A stretch of 64,000 bases of DNA from Blasia pusilla (GCA_050084515.1 CM114274.1:9548001-9612000), one strand, 5' to 3'. Positions 19,951-30,977 are shown, counted from the first letter of the stretch. Made by a program: numbers and translations. The notes: generated by a model from the letters alone, not told the origin.

Positions 19951-21169
19951 TGTAATGTACAAGTGTTTCTAATTTACAGTCGATTTAGTAAGTTCGATCC
20001 CCAAGAAGATCATTGCTTGATGAAAAGGGAATGTAAAATGATAATTATGTTGTAAAAGTAGTATGGTTGATTATATAATTCAAATGGAGTATTCCAGTAA
20101 CATCTTCCGATCCTTTCAGTACCCATGTTTTCTTCTTCAATTCTCTCTAGTGGAATTTAAATCACGCTCAGGCAAATTGTTCTCTCGACATCTAGGAACC
20201 TCACAGAGATCTCAACAAGAAAATTGGCTTCTCCTACTTTCGACACTCAATCCGTCTTGGCAGGCTACTCTCTGTCAAACAGATTTCATACAACTCCATG
20301 TTGATCATTCCATTGATGAGAGAGGTTTGTCTGATTTCACTCTTCACTCGGCAGACCCAAAAAGACTATGCAAATGTTAGCATCGCACATCAAAATGAAT
20401 GAATGAGTGGTTTACTATTCCATAAAGAATGGGAAGACTTCAAAATGTATACAAGCTCGAGAGGGTACTACTCTCTTGCTCGGACCATTCCTACAGCAGA
20501 AGGACTTCATGAGCGAATGATGATTGTAACTTCTGTCTTGCTTCTTAAATATTCTCGGGAGTAGGAGCGTTTCCAAGATCCGAAGCGTTCTTGATGAAGT
20601 TGATGTTTCTTCAATATTTGTAACTACCTAGATCTATGGTGTGCTTTCCTTTTCCTATGATCCCTAGGAATCCGGAGAACAAAATTGTCCTAACTGCCTA
20701 TCTGATACAAATGGTTGCGCCTCTTCCTAGGCTAACTGTTTTAACTATGTGCCGGTTCGAATCACAATCATATTGAGCTTCGCTGCGCTGGATTTCTTGA
20801 GGACGAAGCTCTTCATTCTTCGTTCTCTTTTCAGGTGCTTGGTGCTTCGCTCTTCATGCTTTGCTCTTCGTGCTTTGCTCTTCGTGCTTCGCTCTTTGTT
20901 ATAGAGCGAAGTACTTCGTGTACAGAGCTTCGTTGAGCTTCGTTAAGCTTCGCGTTGGTCCTTTAGACTTCGTTACTGCATTTGCTTCTCCTCTAAGGAA
21001 AATCCTTGATCTTCCATCTCTTTGCCTTGTCTTAGGAGCTTCGTGATTCACTTTAATCGTACTCTTTCTTCTCCATAATAGTATATAATAATCAAAACCA
21101 TAATGTACAAGAGTCTTTGTTAAATAAGAAGATAAATTTCTTCCGAAGTACAAAATTGTGGGTATCACA
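19951..21169 (-). repeat. 5' LTR of element C
   Basis: 1,219 bp, TGTAATGTAC...GGTATCACA, nearly identical to 10403-11607. It carries one extra 15-bp unit near 20860. As the 5' LTR of a minus-strand element it should contain the promoter. The CTTCG-rich block lies at 20775-21050. Confidence 0.95.
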
Positions 21170-21174
21170 AAGAG
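21170..21174. repeat. target-site duplication of element C, right copy
   Basis: AAGAG immediately after the right LTR, identical to 10398-10402. Copy B resumes at 21175. Confidence 0.95.
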
Positions 21175-22290
21175 ACATCTATGGACTTCATGGGATATGT
21201 GACGAGAGCACATAGAGATGGGAGTTCATTTCGTTGATGCAGGACATAGTGGAGTGCCTAGAGAGTTGGTGTTTTAGTTGGGAGTGCATGTTGCTGCTCT
21301 AGAGGTTGCTAGTTAGCAACCACGACCCTCCTCTTCTCTAGAGGTTCACGAGAGAGACTTGGGAGCCGGTGATTGATCCTAGGTTGACAGGAGCGGAGAG
21401 GAGACGAGTGTTGTAGTTCTTGTGGAGATTGAGGGACTATTTTGCATACAATATGCATGACTTGGGTATGCTGAAGGGTCTAGGTATTCGGATCGAGTGA
21501 TAGTGATACTCCTATCTTGCGACAACCCTACAGGTATTCGGACATGGAGCGAGCCTTGATTCAGAGTAGGAGTTGAGACTTGGTTGACGTTGGATTGGTA
21601 GAGAGATCGCTTGGAGAGTATGCATCTGCCATAGTAATGCCGGCAAAGAAGGACATGCATGGCCAGTGGACTGATAGGCGGATGTGTGGGGATTACCATC
21701 TTATCAATTGGCATACGAAGGCCGATCGCTATGCTATGCCTACTCCTCGAGGAGATCTTTGATGCGGTGGGGCATGCAAGAATCTTCAATTGTTTGGATC
21801 TCTGTGCAGGCTATCATCAGTTGCCCATCCGAGTGGAGAAGAGGGAGAAGACAGCATTTTGGGGGATAGATCCTTTCGGGAAGGATTGTTTGTACTAGTG
21901 GCGGTTCTTACCATTTGGGTTGAAGAACGCCCCTACGGGTTTTGAGCGAGTCATAGATAGGATTTTGGCTGCTTTGGATTATGCGATATGTTACATCGAT
22001 CACATTATTGTCTTCAGTGCCACGATTAAGGAGCATGAGAGACATTTGCAGGAGGTGTTTCGACAATTGTAGTTACATGGGCTGAAGTTACATCTGGGCA
22101 AGTGCAAGTACCAGATCAAGTACTTTGGACACACCATTTATCCAGGGGGTATTGGAGTTTAGCAAACAAAGATGGAGGCCATCGCACACATTCCCTGCCC
22201 TATAGATGTGAGTCCAGTTTGAGCTTTCATCGGATTAGTGAACTACTACCGACGGTACGTGAAGGGCTTTAGTGCAATTGCGAAGGCACT
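21175..22290 (+). pseudogene. reverse transcriptase of copy B
   Basis: After the element C insertion, the DNMT-to-RT spacer runs to about 21480, then RT begins. Blocks: YSDMERALIQSRS, SLGEYASAIVMPAKKDMHG, RRMCGDYHLINWHTKADRYAMPTP, LDLCAGYHQLPI, GKDCLY-stop-WRFLPFGLKNAP, and the active-site box CYIDHIIVF. YIDD has become YIDH, so the enzyme would be inactive. It ends with VNYYRRYVKGFSAIAKAL. At least five stops or frameshifts. Confidence 0.88.
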
Positions 22291-22960
22291 GACTTTGCTG
22301 ACTAGGTTGGATCAGGAGTGGTTTTGGGAAGATGATCACGAGCAAGCATTTCAAGAGCTCAAGGATAGGTTCACGTCCTCACCCATTTTGAGGAGACCTA
22401 TGCATGGTCGTCCGTTCTAGTTACATACGGATTGGAGTATGTTGGGATTAGGAGCCGTGCTTACTCAGAGAGATGATGAGGGGAAGGAGTTTGTATTAGC
22501 GTATGCGAGCCACTCGAACAACAGTGTTGAGGCAAAGTACAATTTCTAGAGACGGGGAGTGCTTAGCTGCATTGTGGGAAATGGCCCATTTCAGATGTTA
22601 TTTGTTCGGGAACCCTTTCACGCTCATCAATGATCATCAGCCACTCAGATGGTTGATGGAGTCTGACAAGCTTTCAGGGAAGCTTGCCAGATGGTCACTC
22701 CTATTGTAGGAGTATAATTTTTAGGTTGTCCATTGCCTAGGACATCTGAACCAGGATGCGGACGGGTTAAGCCATAACCCATGCACGAGCTAGAGCTATG
22801 CGATTGGAGCGCGGTGGCATGGTGAGAGTGATGAGGAGATGGTGCCAGGTTGGCATGCATCTATCAATTTGTGTCTGTTGGCTATGTGAGGTCAGCAGGA
22901 GGCATCCACTCCATGAGGGAGATTGGATGGTGAGTCCTCAAATCCAGATGCTAGTGAGGA
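22291..22960 (+). pseudogene. RNase H and pre-integrase spacer of copy B
   Basis: FQELKDRFTSSPILRRPMHGRPF, stop, LHTDWSMLGLGAVLTQRDDEGKEFVLAYASHSNN, then in another frame GECLAALWEMAHFRCYLFGNPFTLINDHQPLRWLMESDKLSGKLARWSLLL. Catalytic Asp and Glu positions remain recognisable. The tail is spacer with several stops. Confidence 0.82.
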
Positions 22961-24119
22961 GTCAACGGGACTAGAGACATCCACGATGATGGGATGGTCT
23001 TGGAGTACCTGCGCACTGGTATCTTAGCGAGAACGGTGGGTGCTAGAGAGCGAGATTGAGTCCTACATCGGGCTAGGAGGTTCAAGTGGGAGGGGACGCA
23101 TGTGCTTCGAGTTTGGGAGGATGGACAAGTGCAGATGGTGCCGCATCCTTCGCAGCAAGCACGAGTCATGAGACATGCTCACGAGGAGTTAGGACATTTC
23201 GGAGTCAAGCATATGTATAGCTTGATTCAGATTTGGTGTTGGTGGCATGGTATGCAGACTAATGTTCAACAATTTGTAGCTAGATGCATTGTATGTGATA
23301 GGGTGTAAGCATCGTTCAATGCTCCAACACCACACTTGCATCCTTTACCAATCATGGGGTTAGGGTATCGCTGGAGTTTAGACTTTACAAGGCCTTTAAC
23401 ATTGACGGGACGCTATAGTTGGTACGTGTTGGTCATGGTGGAGCACTTCTCAAAGTGGATTGAGTTGGTAGCATTTCCGCATAGGTCGAGTGAGGGAGCG
23501 GCTTATGCATTTCTTGATAGAGTGCTTAGTTATTTCGGCGCACGAGCAGAGGTGTTGACAGACCAAGGTATTGAGTTTAGGGATTGAATTTCAAGCCTTG
23601 TATGATCAGGCACTGATATATCATCGTACGACTTTGTGAGATCATCTGGAGGTAGATAGTTTGGCCAAGAGAGTTGTACAGACGGTGAAGAGAGGATTGC
23701 GCAAGTATGGACTACATAGAGAACACTTGGGAGATTGGGACCTATAATTTTCGTGTTTGGCGATGGGTTACCGCTTCAGTCGGCATGCATCCTTGGCATC
23801 ATTTTCACCATATTTCTTGCTCTTTGAGAGAGCCACAGTTATCAACGTCGATTCGATGAGATGTGGTTGAGGTACTTGACCTCGACGATCCAGATGTATG
23901 GTTGCAAGCGTGTTCTCAGTGGGCTGAGCTCTTTCAGAGAGTCATGCCTATGGCGTTTGAAAACTGGGCTATCGCTCGGCATAGTGATACTCTGAGGTAC
24001 GCAACTACGCGTGGAGGAGACTATCGACTAGGGATTTGGCGATTCCATCCTGGTGATTATGTCTACCTACAACAGACAGCACAGACAAAATTGCACGTGG
24101 ACGCACTATGGGAGGATTG
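22961..24119 (+). pseudogene. integrase of copy B
   Basis: Spacer RDIHDDGMVLEYLRTG, then an HHCC zinc finger HAHEELGHFGVKHMYSLIQ...CIVCDRV (23102-23308). The core shows YRWSLDFTRPLTLTGRYSWYVLVMVEHFSKWIELVAFPHRSSEG (first Asp) and AEVLTDQGIEF (second Asp). After a frameshift at 23586 the Glu region is decayed. It continues with VVEVLDLDDPDVWLQACSQWAELFQRVMPMAFENWAIARHSDTLRY and GDYVYLQQTAQTKLHVD, the C-terminal barrel. Next comes the PHD finger. Copy D has the same order. Confidence 0.88.
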
Positions 24120-24300
24120 ATCCGAGCTTGGCAGCTGTTCCTGTAGGCTTGAGATGCATGTTGTGTGGATCTACCAGAGGTGCAGCCATGATGCTAGTTT
24201 GTGAAGGGTGTTCTCGAGAATGGCATATGTCGTGTTTGACGTCGCCTCTTGACTGGGTTCCTCACGGACATTGGCTTTGTCCCTGATGTACATAGATGTG
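24120..24300 (+). pseudogene. PHD finger at the C-terminus of copy B pol
   Basis: The reading CMLCGSTRGAAMMLVCEGC, then SREWHMSCL, and WLCP-stop-C gives a complete C4HC3 pattern: CX2C, 11 residues, CX2C, X4-H-X2-C, spacer with Trp two residues before the last CX2C. One in-frame TGA sits between the last two cysteines (24286-24288), and TAG follows two codons later. It directly follows DPSLAAVPVGL, a linker shared with copies D and E. PHD fingers typically read histone H3 tails; here it could direct integration or tether the element's proteins to chromatin (inference). Confidence 0.88.
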
Positions 24301-24460
24301 ATACGTAGATACAAGATGACTCTTGATGTTATGGATTGGAGGAAGGTGACTAACAATGGGGCGACATAGCACTCGACCTCCTGATCTTAGCATGGAAAAG
24401 GTGCAAAGCATTTAGACTTGTTTTGTAGGCTATGTGGAGTTAAAGGAACCTAACCACCAG

Positions 24461-25345
24461 CTAGGGGGGCGATTGGGGTTGTTGAGTCGTTCATGTGTAG
24501 AGATGTTAGGATTCCTAGCTAGATGGATCTTAGACATGTGTGTGCATGACCTCCGATGTATGTTGGCAGAAATGTATATTTTCATGATAGCTATCATGGA
24601 AGATGAGGCGTAGGGCGAGATAATATTGAGGCCTTAGAGGGATCTTGTACTTTCCTATTTTGAGAGGTCATATGTGACCTGCTCTTAGGAGGTGACCTAC
24701 AAGTGTAGGTCACCCACCCCTTTATGAGGAGTGGCAACCTTGGAGAGGTTGACCTTCCCAACCATGTATGGCTCTACTTGGACCTATAGGGTCGTGGGTT
24801 AGTTGGTAGTTGGTCTCATGAGGGGACCACATGTGTAGTTGTTAGGGAGCTAGTATGGATGTACTACAGGTTGGTAGTGACCTGCTAGGAGGGAGGTGAC
24901 ATGTGGGTACAGGTCACCCATGGAGGTGCCCAAGGGGATATACCTCGGATGAGTCTCATTTGGAGCTCATCTCCTTAGGATTGCAGACCCTTGTTGGGAT
25001 CCGTGATTCACTGCAACGCGCATGTTTTGATGGATTCTCTCTTGAAAAGTGGGCTAGGAGTGATCAGTAAGGAGACCACACATTTTGGGAATCCTTGTGT
25101 ATATTTTCTCTTGCTGTTACACCAGTACGTAGCTAAATCATGAGTATGGCTGTTTGGATGAAGCACAGTTGATTGCAAATTTCATCAGAGCTTACAGTCT
25201 GTATTCATCTTTATATTGGAATTGTCCTGTCATTTATGTGTAGAGATGTTAGGATTCATAGCTAAATGGATCTTAGACATGTGTGTGCATAACAACCGAT
25301 GTATGTTGGCAGCAATGTGTATTCGCACGATACCTATCCACGTGT
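24461..25345 (+). repeat. polypurine tract and LTR-like 3' end of copy B
   Basis: After the pol end, ctaggggggcgattgggg (24460-24477) is a purine-rich tract of the kind seen before LTRs and is nearly identical to that of copies D and E. The following segment begins near 24477. A block at 24492-24579 recurs at 25234-25321 (period 742) with about 90 percent identity. The sequence between differs from the LTR of D/E, so B belongs to a subfamily with another LTR. The outer limits are estimated from this repeat; no matching 5' LTR is present. Confidence 0.6.
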
Positions 25346-26227
25346 CAAATTATTTTTTTCATTTATTCTAACCCTAATCCCCGAGAGGGCTCTTAGAGGG
25401 CCACAAATTGGTTATGTTAGCATCTAAAGAGCATCTATCATATTCATATGCAATTTTAACATGTGCAAAAAAGGAGAAGGTTAGTTGTCTCTCATGAACT
25501 CAAACATATGAAACCTTCATGAACATGTTACAATACTACATCAACATTATATAAGATACTCTTAAATGCTAATGTAGTTAATAATTTGAATTTTCTCAAG
25601 TGAAAATACTCTTAAATTATTATTAAAGAAAGAAAAATAGAAACCATTAATTTATATTGAATTTTCATCATTTGAAATATTTAGTTAGAAATTTCCACAT
25701 CATATTTTATTTCCAAAAATATTCAACAAGATAATTTGGAAATGTCTCTTTTAAAATATTTTCTCCCTCCATTCTTATATTTTCTATCGCATTGAACATG
25801 GATTTGGAGATTAATAAAATACTAGCTTTCAAAGGAAAAATTTTATCTATCATTTTCAATTGGGTGTTAGGAAATTGCCAAATCGTGAGGACAAATGTTT
25901 TCCCCTTGGCTCTATTGAATTAATCCACAATTCCTTCATAAACTTGGCCCAAAGATGCATAATATGTTAAGCTAAATTTGAAAGTAGCCTTTGGTGTTCC
26001 TAAATGCTAACATTGTCAAGAATTCATAATTATTAATTTGATAATGGTTATCAAATATGTGCGTATACTTCTTACATAAGTTATCTTATCTATAATTACT
26101 ATGAAAATGACTTTTAAAATTTAAAGAATATAATTCTTTTAATTTTAAAAGTGGTTTTCAGATTTATATTTTTCACCACAACTAGTTACTTAGTATTAAA
26201 GTTTTGGCATTATAATAGCATTACAGC
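25346..26227. other. AT-rich stretch without recognised features
   Basis: Strongly AT-rich, with no open frame or repeat I can identify. It separates copy B from the MITE-like repeats. Confidence 0.7.
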
Positions 26228-26535
26228 CAAGGTTGTATGTGGACAAAGTCCATGGTTGCATAAAAACAGATATGTCTTTCCTTAGGACGGACATGGATTC
26301 TAAGAGGTGAGACCCAGACTTATAATCCATGATGGAAGGCAAGGGAAGGATGATTGGAGCAATGAAGGAGGAGGGAGTGGAGGTGGAGGGAGGAAGAAAC
26401 GGGGAGTATGAAACATGAAGGCAAGTAAGGGGAAGGAGAAAGAAGGGAAAGGTGGGGCCCATAGGGACAAGTCCTTCCATAGGACGGACATAAGTTCACG
26501 GACATAGACATGTCCATGGACACGGACTTTGTCAA
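26228..26535 (+). repeat. MITE-like repeat, copy 1
   Basis: A non-coding element of about 300 bp with GGTTGCA near its ends and internal purine-rich sequence (gaaggcaaggcaaggatg-type core, then ggaggtggagggagg). It matches copy 3 (27503-27812) in the same orientation and copy 2 (26536-26860) inverted. Ends are rich in GTCCATGGAC/GGACATGTCC words. No coding capacity; open frames within it are low-complexity. Confidence 0.7.
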
Positions 26536-26860
26536 GGTTGCATGTGGACAAATTCCGTGTCCGTGGACATGTCCATGTCCGTGGACTTATGTCTGTCTTA
26601 TGAAAGGACTTGTCCGTATGGGCCCCACCTTTCCCTTCTTTCTCATTCCTCTTACTTGCCTTTGTGTTCCATACACATCATTTCTTCCTTCCTCCGCCTT
26701 CATTCTCTCCTTCCTCATTGCTCCTCTCATCCTTGCCTTGCCTTCTATTATGGACTAAAAGCGTGGGTTCAATCTCTTGGAACCCATGTGCATGGACATG
26801 TTTAAACTTGTTTGTCCTCAGGAAGGACTTTTCCGTTTTTGTGCAACCATGATTACAACC
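26536..26860 (-). repeat. MITE-like repeat, copy 2 (inverted)
   Basis: Reverse complement of the copy 1/copy 3 sequence, placed head-to-head with copy 1 around 26530. The pair forms a roughly 630-bp foldback with arms of about 300 bp. Confidence 0.7.
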
Positions 26861-27502
26861 TGTAAAAATGGTTGGAAAAGAAATCTAATTATTTTAAAAA
26901 GGTATGGCATTGGATATGGTCTGTTGGACACATTACATAAAGTGACATACAAAAATAAAATAAAATCCTAAATACTTGGGATCTAAATTTGTATGTAAGG
27001 CCCTTGTTTGTCTCCCTTCCTTTTTCTATTCTTTGGACCCTCACCAATGTCACCGTACACTTTCGTCAATTTAGCGTGAGTCCTAATACATCAAATTTTG
27101 ATAAAGTGGTATGGTGTTATACAATCAAGGTTGCACAAAGATAAAGTCCTTGTTCATGGACTTATGTCCTTACGTAGGATCGACATATCCTTGCAGACCT
27201 TGGTACCCGCAGCCCATATCCAAGCCCGCCAAGCCTATACGTAGATCCAGGCTTTCGGGCTGCATCCATCTTGCAGCCCGCGTGTGGCCGGCAACAGGCC
27301 TTTAGGTGGGCTCACGCTCGCGCATGTCCTAGAGTTGACTGCAAAAGTCTTGCATAAGGCCAGCTTGATGCCCGTGTCATCTCAGGTAAAGAAAGGATGA
27401 CAAACGAGGGCTTTTCACACACTTCAAAACCAAAGTATTTAGGATTTGAGCCTATTGAGCTCGAATCCTAATCCCTTGGGCTGGCCAAGCCAACATTTAG
27501 TG
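26861..27502. other. stretch without recognised features
   Basis: No gene recognised. A GC-richer part at 27190-27330 (repeated gcccg and gccgg words) is distinct from the surroundings, but I cannot assign it. Confidence 0.5.
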
Positions 27503-27812
27503 CTCGTGGATGGTTGCACAAAAACGGACAACTCCTTCCTTAGGACGGAAAAGTATAGACATATCCACGGACATGGGTTCCAAGATGTAGGACCCATATT
27601 TATAGTCCATCATGGAAGGCAAGGCAAGGATGAGAGGAGTAATGAGGAAGGAGGGAGTGGAGGTGGAGGGAGGAAGAAATGGGGGAGTATGGAACACGAA
27701 GGTAAGTAAGGGGAATGAGAAAGAATGGAAAGGTGGGGATCATACGGACAAGTTGTTCCATAAGACGGACATGTCCACGGACACAGACTTTGTTGACATG
27801 CAACCTTGTGCA
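27503..27812 (+). repeat. MITE-like repeat, copy 3
   Basis: The best-preserved isolated member: begins ggttgcacaaaaacggac and ends gacatgcaacctt, giving short GGTTGCA terminal inverted repeats. The interior matches copies 1 and 2. No clear target duplication was found. Confidence 0.7.
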
Positions 27813-28054
27813 CGGGCCCTATGTAGACCTAAGCTTGCCATTTGAGCCATGTGCATGCCTCAACCCACCTAATGGGGGCCCAGGCCGCCCTACGGACCAT
27901 GCACGGGTTTCATGCAGACTACAAAATGGATGTGGGCTTGGCCATATAGGCTCGGCGAGCTTAGGGGCAGGCTTTGGTGCGGGTGGGGCACCCGTTGGGC
28001 ATGTCTATGGACATGTCCGGACTTGTTAGAAGATGCCATTTTCAGGTTGTATGT

Positions 28055-28812
28055 TGTGTGCATACATATCGCTGCACAACATACATCGTTGTCACCAAGC
28101 ACACACATAAACACGCACTATCCCATGCTAACTCATGACATCCAAACAACCACACGAGAAGTACCAAAATATCTCCAATAAATCAAGTAGATCTCTCTCA
28201 ACATCTCACACCAATCTCTCCATGATGTGCATTCTCTCTCATGTCAAACCAAACCCATTCTCCTAATGAGAAGTTTGGGTTACACACACAAGGCAAGTAA
28301 GACCACAACTCTGCCGCCTCATGCCAAGAGGTTCAACAAAGAGAGAATGAGCTCTCAAGCTCTCTCTCTTAGAGGTATAGCCCCTTCCCTCTCCCAAGCT
28401 CTCTCCTCCGTAACCTATGCTCGCAGGTCATCTCCTTGGCTCTTTACCTGCTATAGCGGATCAATGGTCACTTCCCAAAGTGGAAAGGCAACTATACTCA
28501 AAATAGAAACTTACTTGAAATAGTAAATTTCTCTATATAGCTCCAAATGAGCCGAAACGAAGGGAAAACCTGCTCTCTCACGTCATCCGTGGCCTCAGTA
28601 GGTCATCCTTGATAGCCTAAGGCTATCTTCCTGTATCTCCAAAGGCGTTCTTCTAGATCTCACCGATCTATCCTAAAAGACGTGACAACTGTCATGCATA
28701 TACACATCGCTACACAACATACATCATTATTACCAAACACACACATAAACACGCACGATCCCATGCTAGCTCATAGCATTCAAACAAGGAGACAAGAAGT
28801 ACCAAAATATCT
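28055..28812 (-). repeat. LTR-like 3' end of copy D with terminal direct repeats
   Basis: On the minus strand a block starting agatattttggtac at 28812 recurs at 28174, a period of exactly 638 bp. The same period is found in copy E (50641 and 51279). The middle part (about 28180-28680) matches 49546-50050 of copy F. The structure is therefore block-middle-block, about 120 + 510 + 120 bp. Confidence 0.7.
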
Positions 28813-28817
28813 CCAAT

Positions 28818-28828
28818 CGCCCCCCTAG
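28818..28828 (-). other. polypurine tract of copy D
   Basis: The minus strand reads CTAGGGGGGCGATTGGA immediately before the LTR-like block. Equivalent tracts precede the LTR-like ends of copies B (24460) and E (50624). Confidence 0.7.
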
Positions 28829-28997
28829 TTGATGGTTAGATCCCTCTCACTCCAAATAGCCATCTATCCCTACCTAGCATGACGTACATCTTTCAGACGC
28901 TAAGAGCAAAAAGACCGGATGCTCATATGGCCCCATCGTTAGTCGCCTTCTTGTCATCCATGTCACAAACACAAGTCAGAATCTAGAACTACCTACT
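28829..28997 (-). other. 3' untranslated region of copy D
   Basis: A short non-coding piece between the pol stop and the polypurine tract. It matches the corresponding 50465-50620 of copy E (for example the atggatgacaagaaggcgac-type segment). Confidence 0.7.
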
Positions 28998-29141
28998 CTA
29001 TGTACATCTGGGACACATCCATCGTCCCTAAGGAACCCTAGTGAGAGGTGGTGTCAGACATGCGATATGCCATCCTCTCGAACATCCATCACAGACTAGC
29101 ATAGAGGCTGCACCATGGGCGGAACCACCCAACATACATCG
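28998..29141 (-). pseudogene. PHD finger at the C-terminus of copy D pol
   Basis: The minus-strand reading CMLGGSAHGAASMLVCDGC, SRGWHIACL, then WMCPRCT and a TAG stop (28998-29000). Seven of eight zinc ligands are present; the second Cys is Gly (CX2C became CX2G), and one in-frame stop precedes GRWMCPRC. The final Cys pair is intact and two codons from the natural stop, showing that the finger is the very C-terminus of the polyprotein. It follows TVDPSLAVVPTG directly. Confidence 0.88.
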
Positions 29142-30623
29142 CTAGCCTGTAGGAACTACTGCTAAGCTTGGATCAACCGTACCGTCAATGTTAAGAAGGT
29201 GAGATGGCACGCAGTTATGCACATGATCCTTCCAAATGATACCATCGCGTCCCTCCAATAAGAGAACACCAGATGGGAAAACCTCACGCACTCTCAAGAT
29301 GGTGCGCCCAACAATCACATCCAACGTCGTGGGTGCCGTTTGTTGCAAGTAGGCATAGTCTTCATGATGAAACCTCCAGATAGTAGGTCGATAACCACCT
29401 GCTCGAATAGTCACATACCTTAACGTATCCCGTTGTTGCGCAATCGCCAAGTTCTTAAACGCCATGGGCATTATTCTCTAAAAATACTCAGCCCTCTGAG
29501 AATATGCTTGCATCCATACATCAGGATCATCAAGGTTCAACACCTCACCAACATCTCGACAAATGGTCGCAGGTAAATTTGGCTCTCGGCCATAAAATAG
29601 CAAGTACGGTGAGAAAGACTGCTTGCTGAATCTGTATCCCATCGCCAACCAGGGCAATTGGAGGTCCCAATCTCCTAGGTGACCTCTCTGCAAGCCATAC
29701 TTGCATAATCCTCTCTTCAACGGCTGTACAACCCTCTCCGCTAGTCCATCTGCCTTAGGATGATCTTGCAAAGTGGGTTGGTGGTCGATCATACAAGGCC
29801 TGAAACTCCTTGCAAAACTTTGTACCCTGGTCTGTCAACATTTCAACTCGTGTGTCATAATGACTCAGTAGTCGATCTAGGAAGGCATACGCTACTCCCT
29901 CACTTGCTTTGTGAGGAAATGCAACCAACTCTATCCACTCTGAGAAGTGCTCCACCATCACCAACACATAACTTCTATGACGCTCCGTCAAAGGTAAAGG
30001 TCTTACATAATCCAAACTCCATGTATAATCTAAATCCATGATCGGAAATGGATGAAACTGTGGAGTTGGAGCATTGAATGATGCCCAAACCTCATCACAA
30101 ACCATGCATCTGGCAATAAATTATTGGATGTCACTCTGCATGCCTCGCCACAAAAACTGTATCTTGAGAAATTTGTACGTCTGCAAAATGACCCAAATCC
30201 TCGTGGGCATGACGTATTAAATATGCTCTCTATGAAAGATGAGGCATTACACGCACTCTACCATCCTCCCAAACTCGCAATACATATGTCCCCTCCCACC
30301 AAAATTGTCTGCTCGTTGTAGGATCCGATCTCGCTCTCTAGCTCCCAGTGTGCTCATGACGCTCCCAGTACGCAAGTACTCCAAGACCATGCCATCGTCG
30401 TGAATGTCCTGGCCACTTTTTGTCTCCTTACCAGCCTCTGGATCTAAGGACTCTCCATCAGACCTCACCATCAAAGTCTCAACAATTTGGCTCTCCATAG
30501 CCAACAAGCCCAAAAAGGCTGAAGCGTGCCATCTTGACACCAACTCCTCATCTCTCTCACCATGCCAACAAGCTCTAGTTGCATCTTGATAACTCAAGCA
30601 TGGGTTATAGCTCAAACCATCTA
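29142..30623 (-). pseudogene. integrase of copy D
   Basis: Spacer 30615-30247 (SYNPCLSYQDATRACWHGERDEE, IHDDGMVLEYLRTGSV). The zinc-finger region is decayed (30240-30110, HAHED). The core at 30105-29755 shows YTWSLDYVRPLPLTERHRSYVLVMVEHFSEWIELVAFPHKASEG and VEMLTDQGTKFCKEFQALYDRP (two Asp). In the next frame DHPKADGLAERVVQPLKRGL supplies the Glu. The C-terminal part (29471-29142) has MAFKNLAIAQQRDTLRYVT, DYAYLQQTAPTT and VGRTILRVREVFPSGVLLLEGRDGIIWKDHVHNCVPSHLL, a barrel-type module leading into the PHD finger. Confidence 0.9.
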
Positions 30624-30865
30624 TGTCGTGCGTCTACTCTCCTTGAACTTCAATCTCTAGTGTTGCGGAAGCGTACATTCAGTAGGACACGCTCTCATCG
30701 CCGACCTGCACCCCAACGCACTCACATTAGTGTGGCTTTGGGTCAAGCGGCTTTCCAACCCATTGAGTCCTCAACTCGGCATCTCATCAAGCTCAACCTT
30801 CCTTACTTCCTAGGTTCCCAACATGGCAAGTCCTTCAAGACTTGGAACAAACTTCCTGGTTAGTC
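30624..30865 (-). repeat. truncated 3' LTR of the inserted element
   Basis: 242 bp, over 90 percent identical by eye to 30992-31233. Both copies end on the minus strand with CACGACA. The break at 30865/30866 marks the deletion. Confidence 0.8.
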
Positions 30866-30977
30866 TAGCACTTTCTGGTTGCGTTCCTCCTCGAGCATCT
30901 GGGCCTAGCCGCTATCTTGAGTTTCCCCAAGCGTCCAGTCAATCCCACGACCTCAAGTTCTCGCTCACCAAGGATTA

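Larger units (their letters stand above)
10403..21169 (-). mobile_element. Athila/Tat-like Ty3/gypsy retrotransposon, element C (complete with both LTRs)
   Basis: Ends are a pair of nearly identical LTRs (10403-11607 and 19951-21169) beginning TG and ending CA, flanked by AAGAG duplications. The internal region is on the minus strand: tRNA-Asp-type primer site, gag with three zinc knuckles, protease, RT with FLDD, RNase H, integrase, a third ORF and a polypurine tract. The primer type, FLDD and the extra ORF after integrase fit the plant Athila/Tat branch. LTR near-identity indicates a recent insertion relative to host copy B, though stops and frameshifts in gag, pol and ORF3 suggest it is not autonomous. 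Confidence 0.95.
7597..25345 (+). mobile_element. Ty3/gypsy DNMT-PHD retrotransposon, copy B (split by element C)
   Basis: Plus-strand copy in two parts, 7597-10402 and 21175-25345, separated by the 10.8-kb element C and its AAGAG target duplication. It starts abruptly within gag, so the 5' end is missing. Order: gag C-terminus, protease flanks (catalytic core deleted), DNMT, [C], RT, RNase H, integrase, PHD finger, a purine-rich tract and an LTR-like end. Many stop codons look like C-to-T or G-to-A changes. This copy fixes the order of the 3' domains because integrase and PHD finger are contiguous. Confidence 0.85.
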
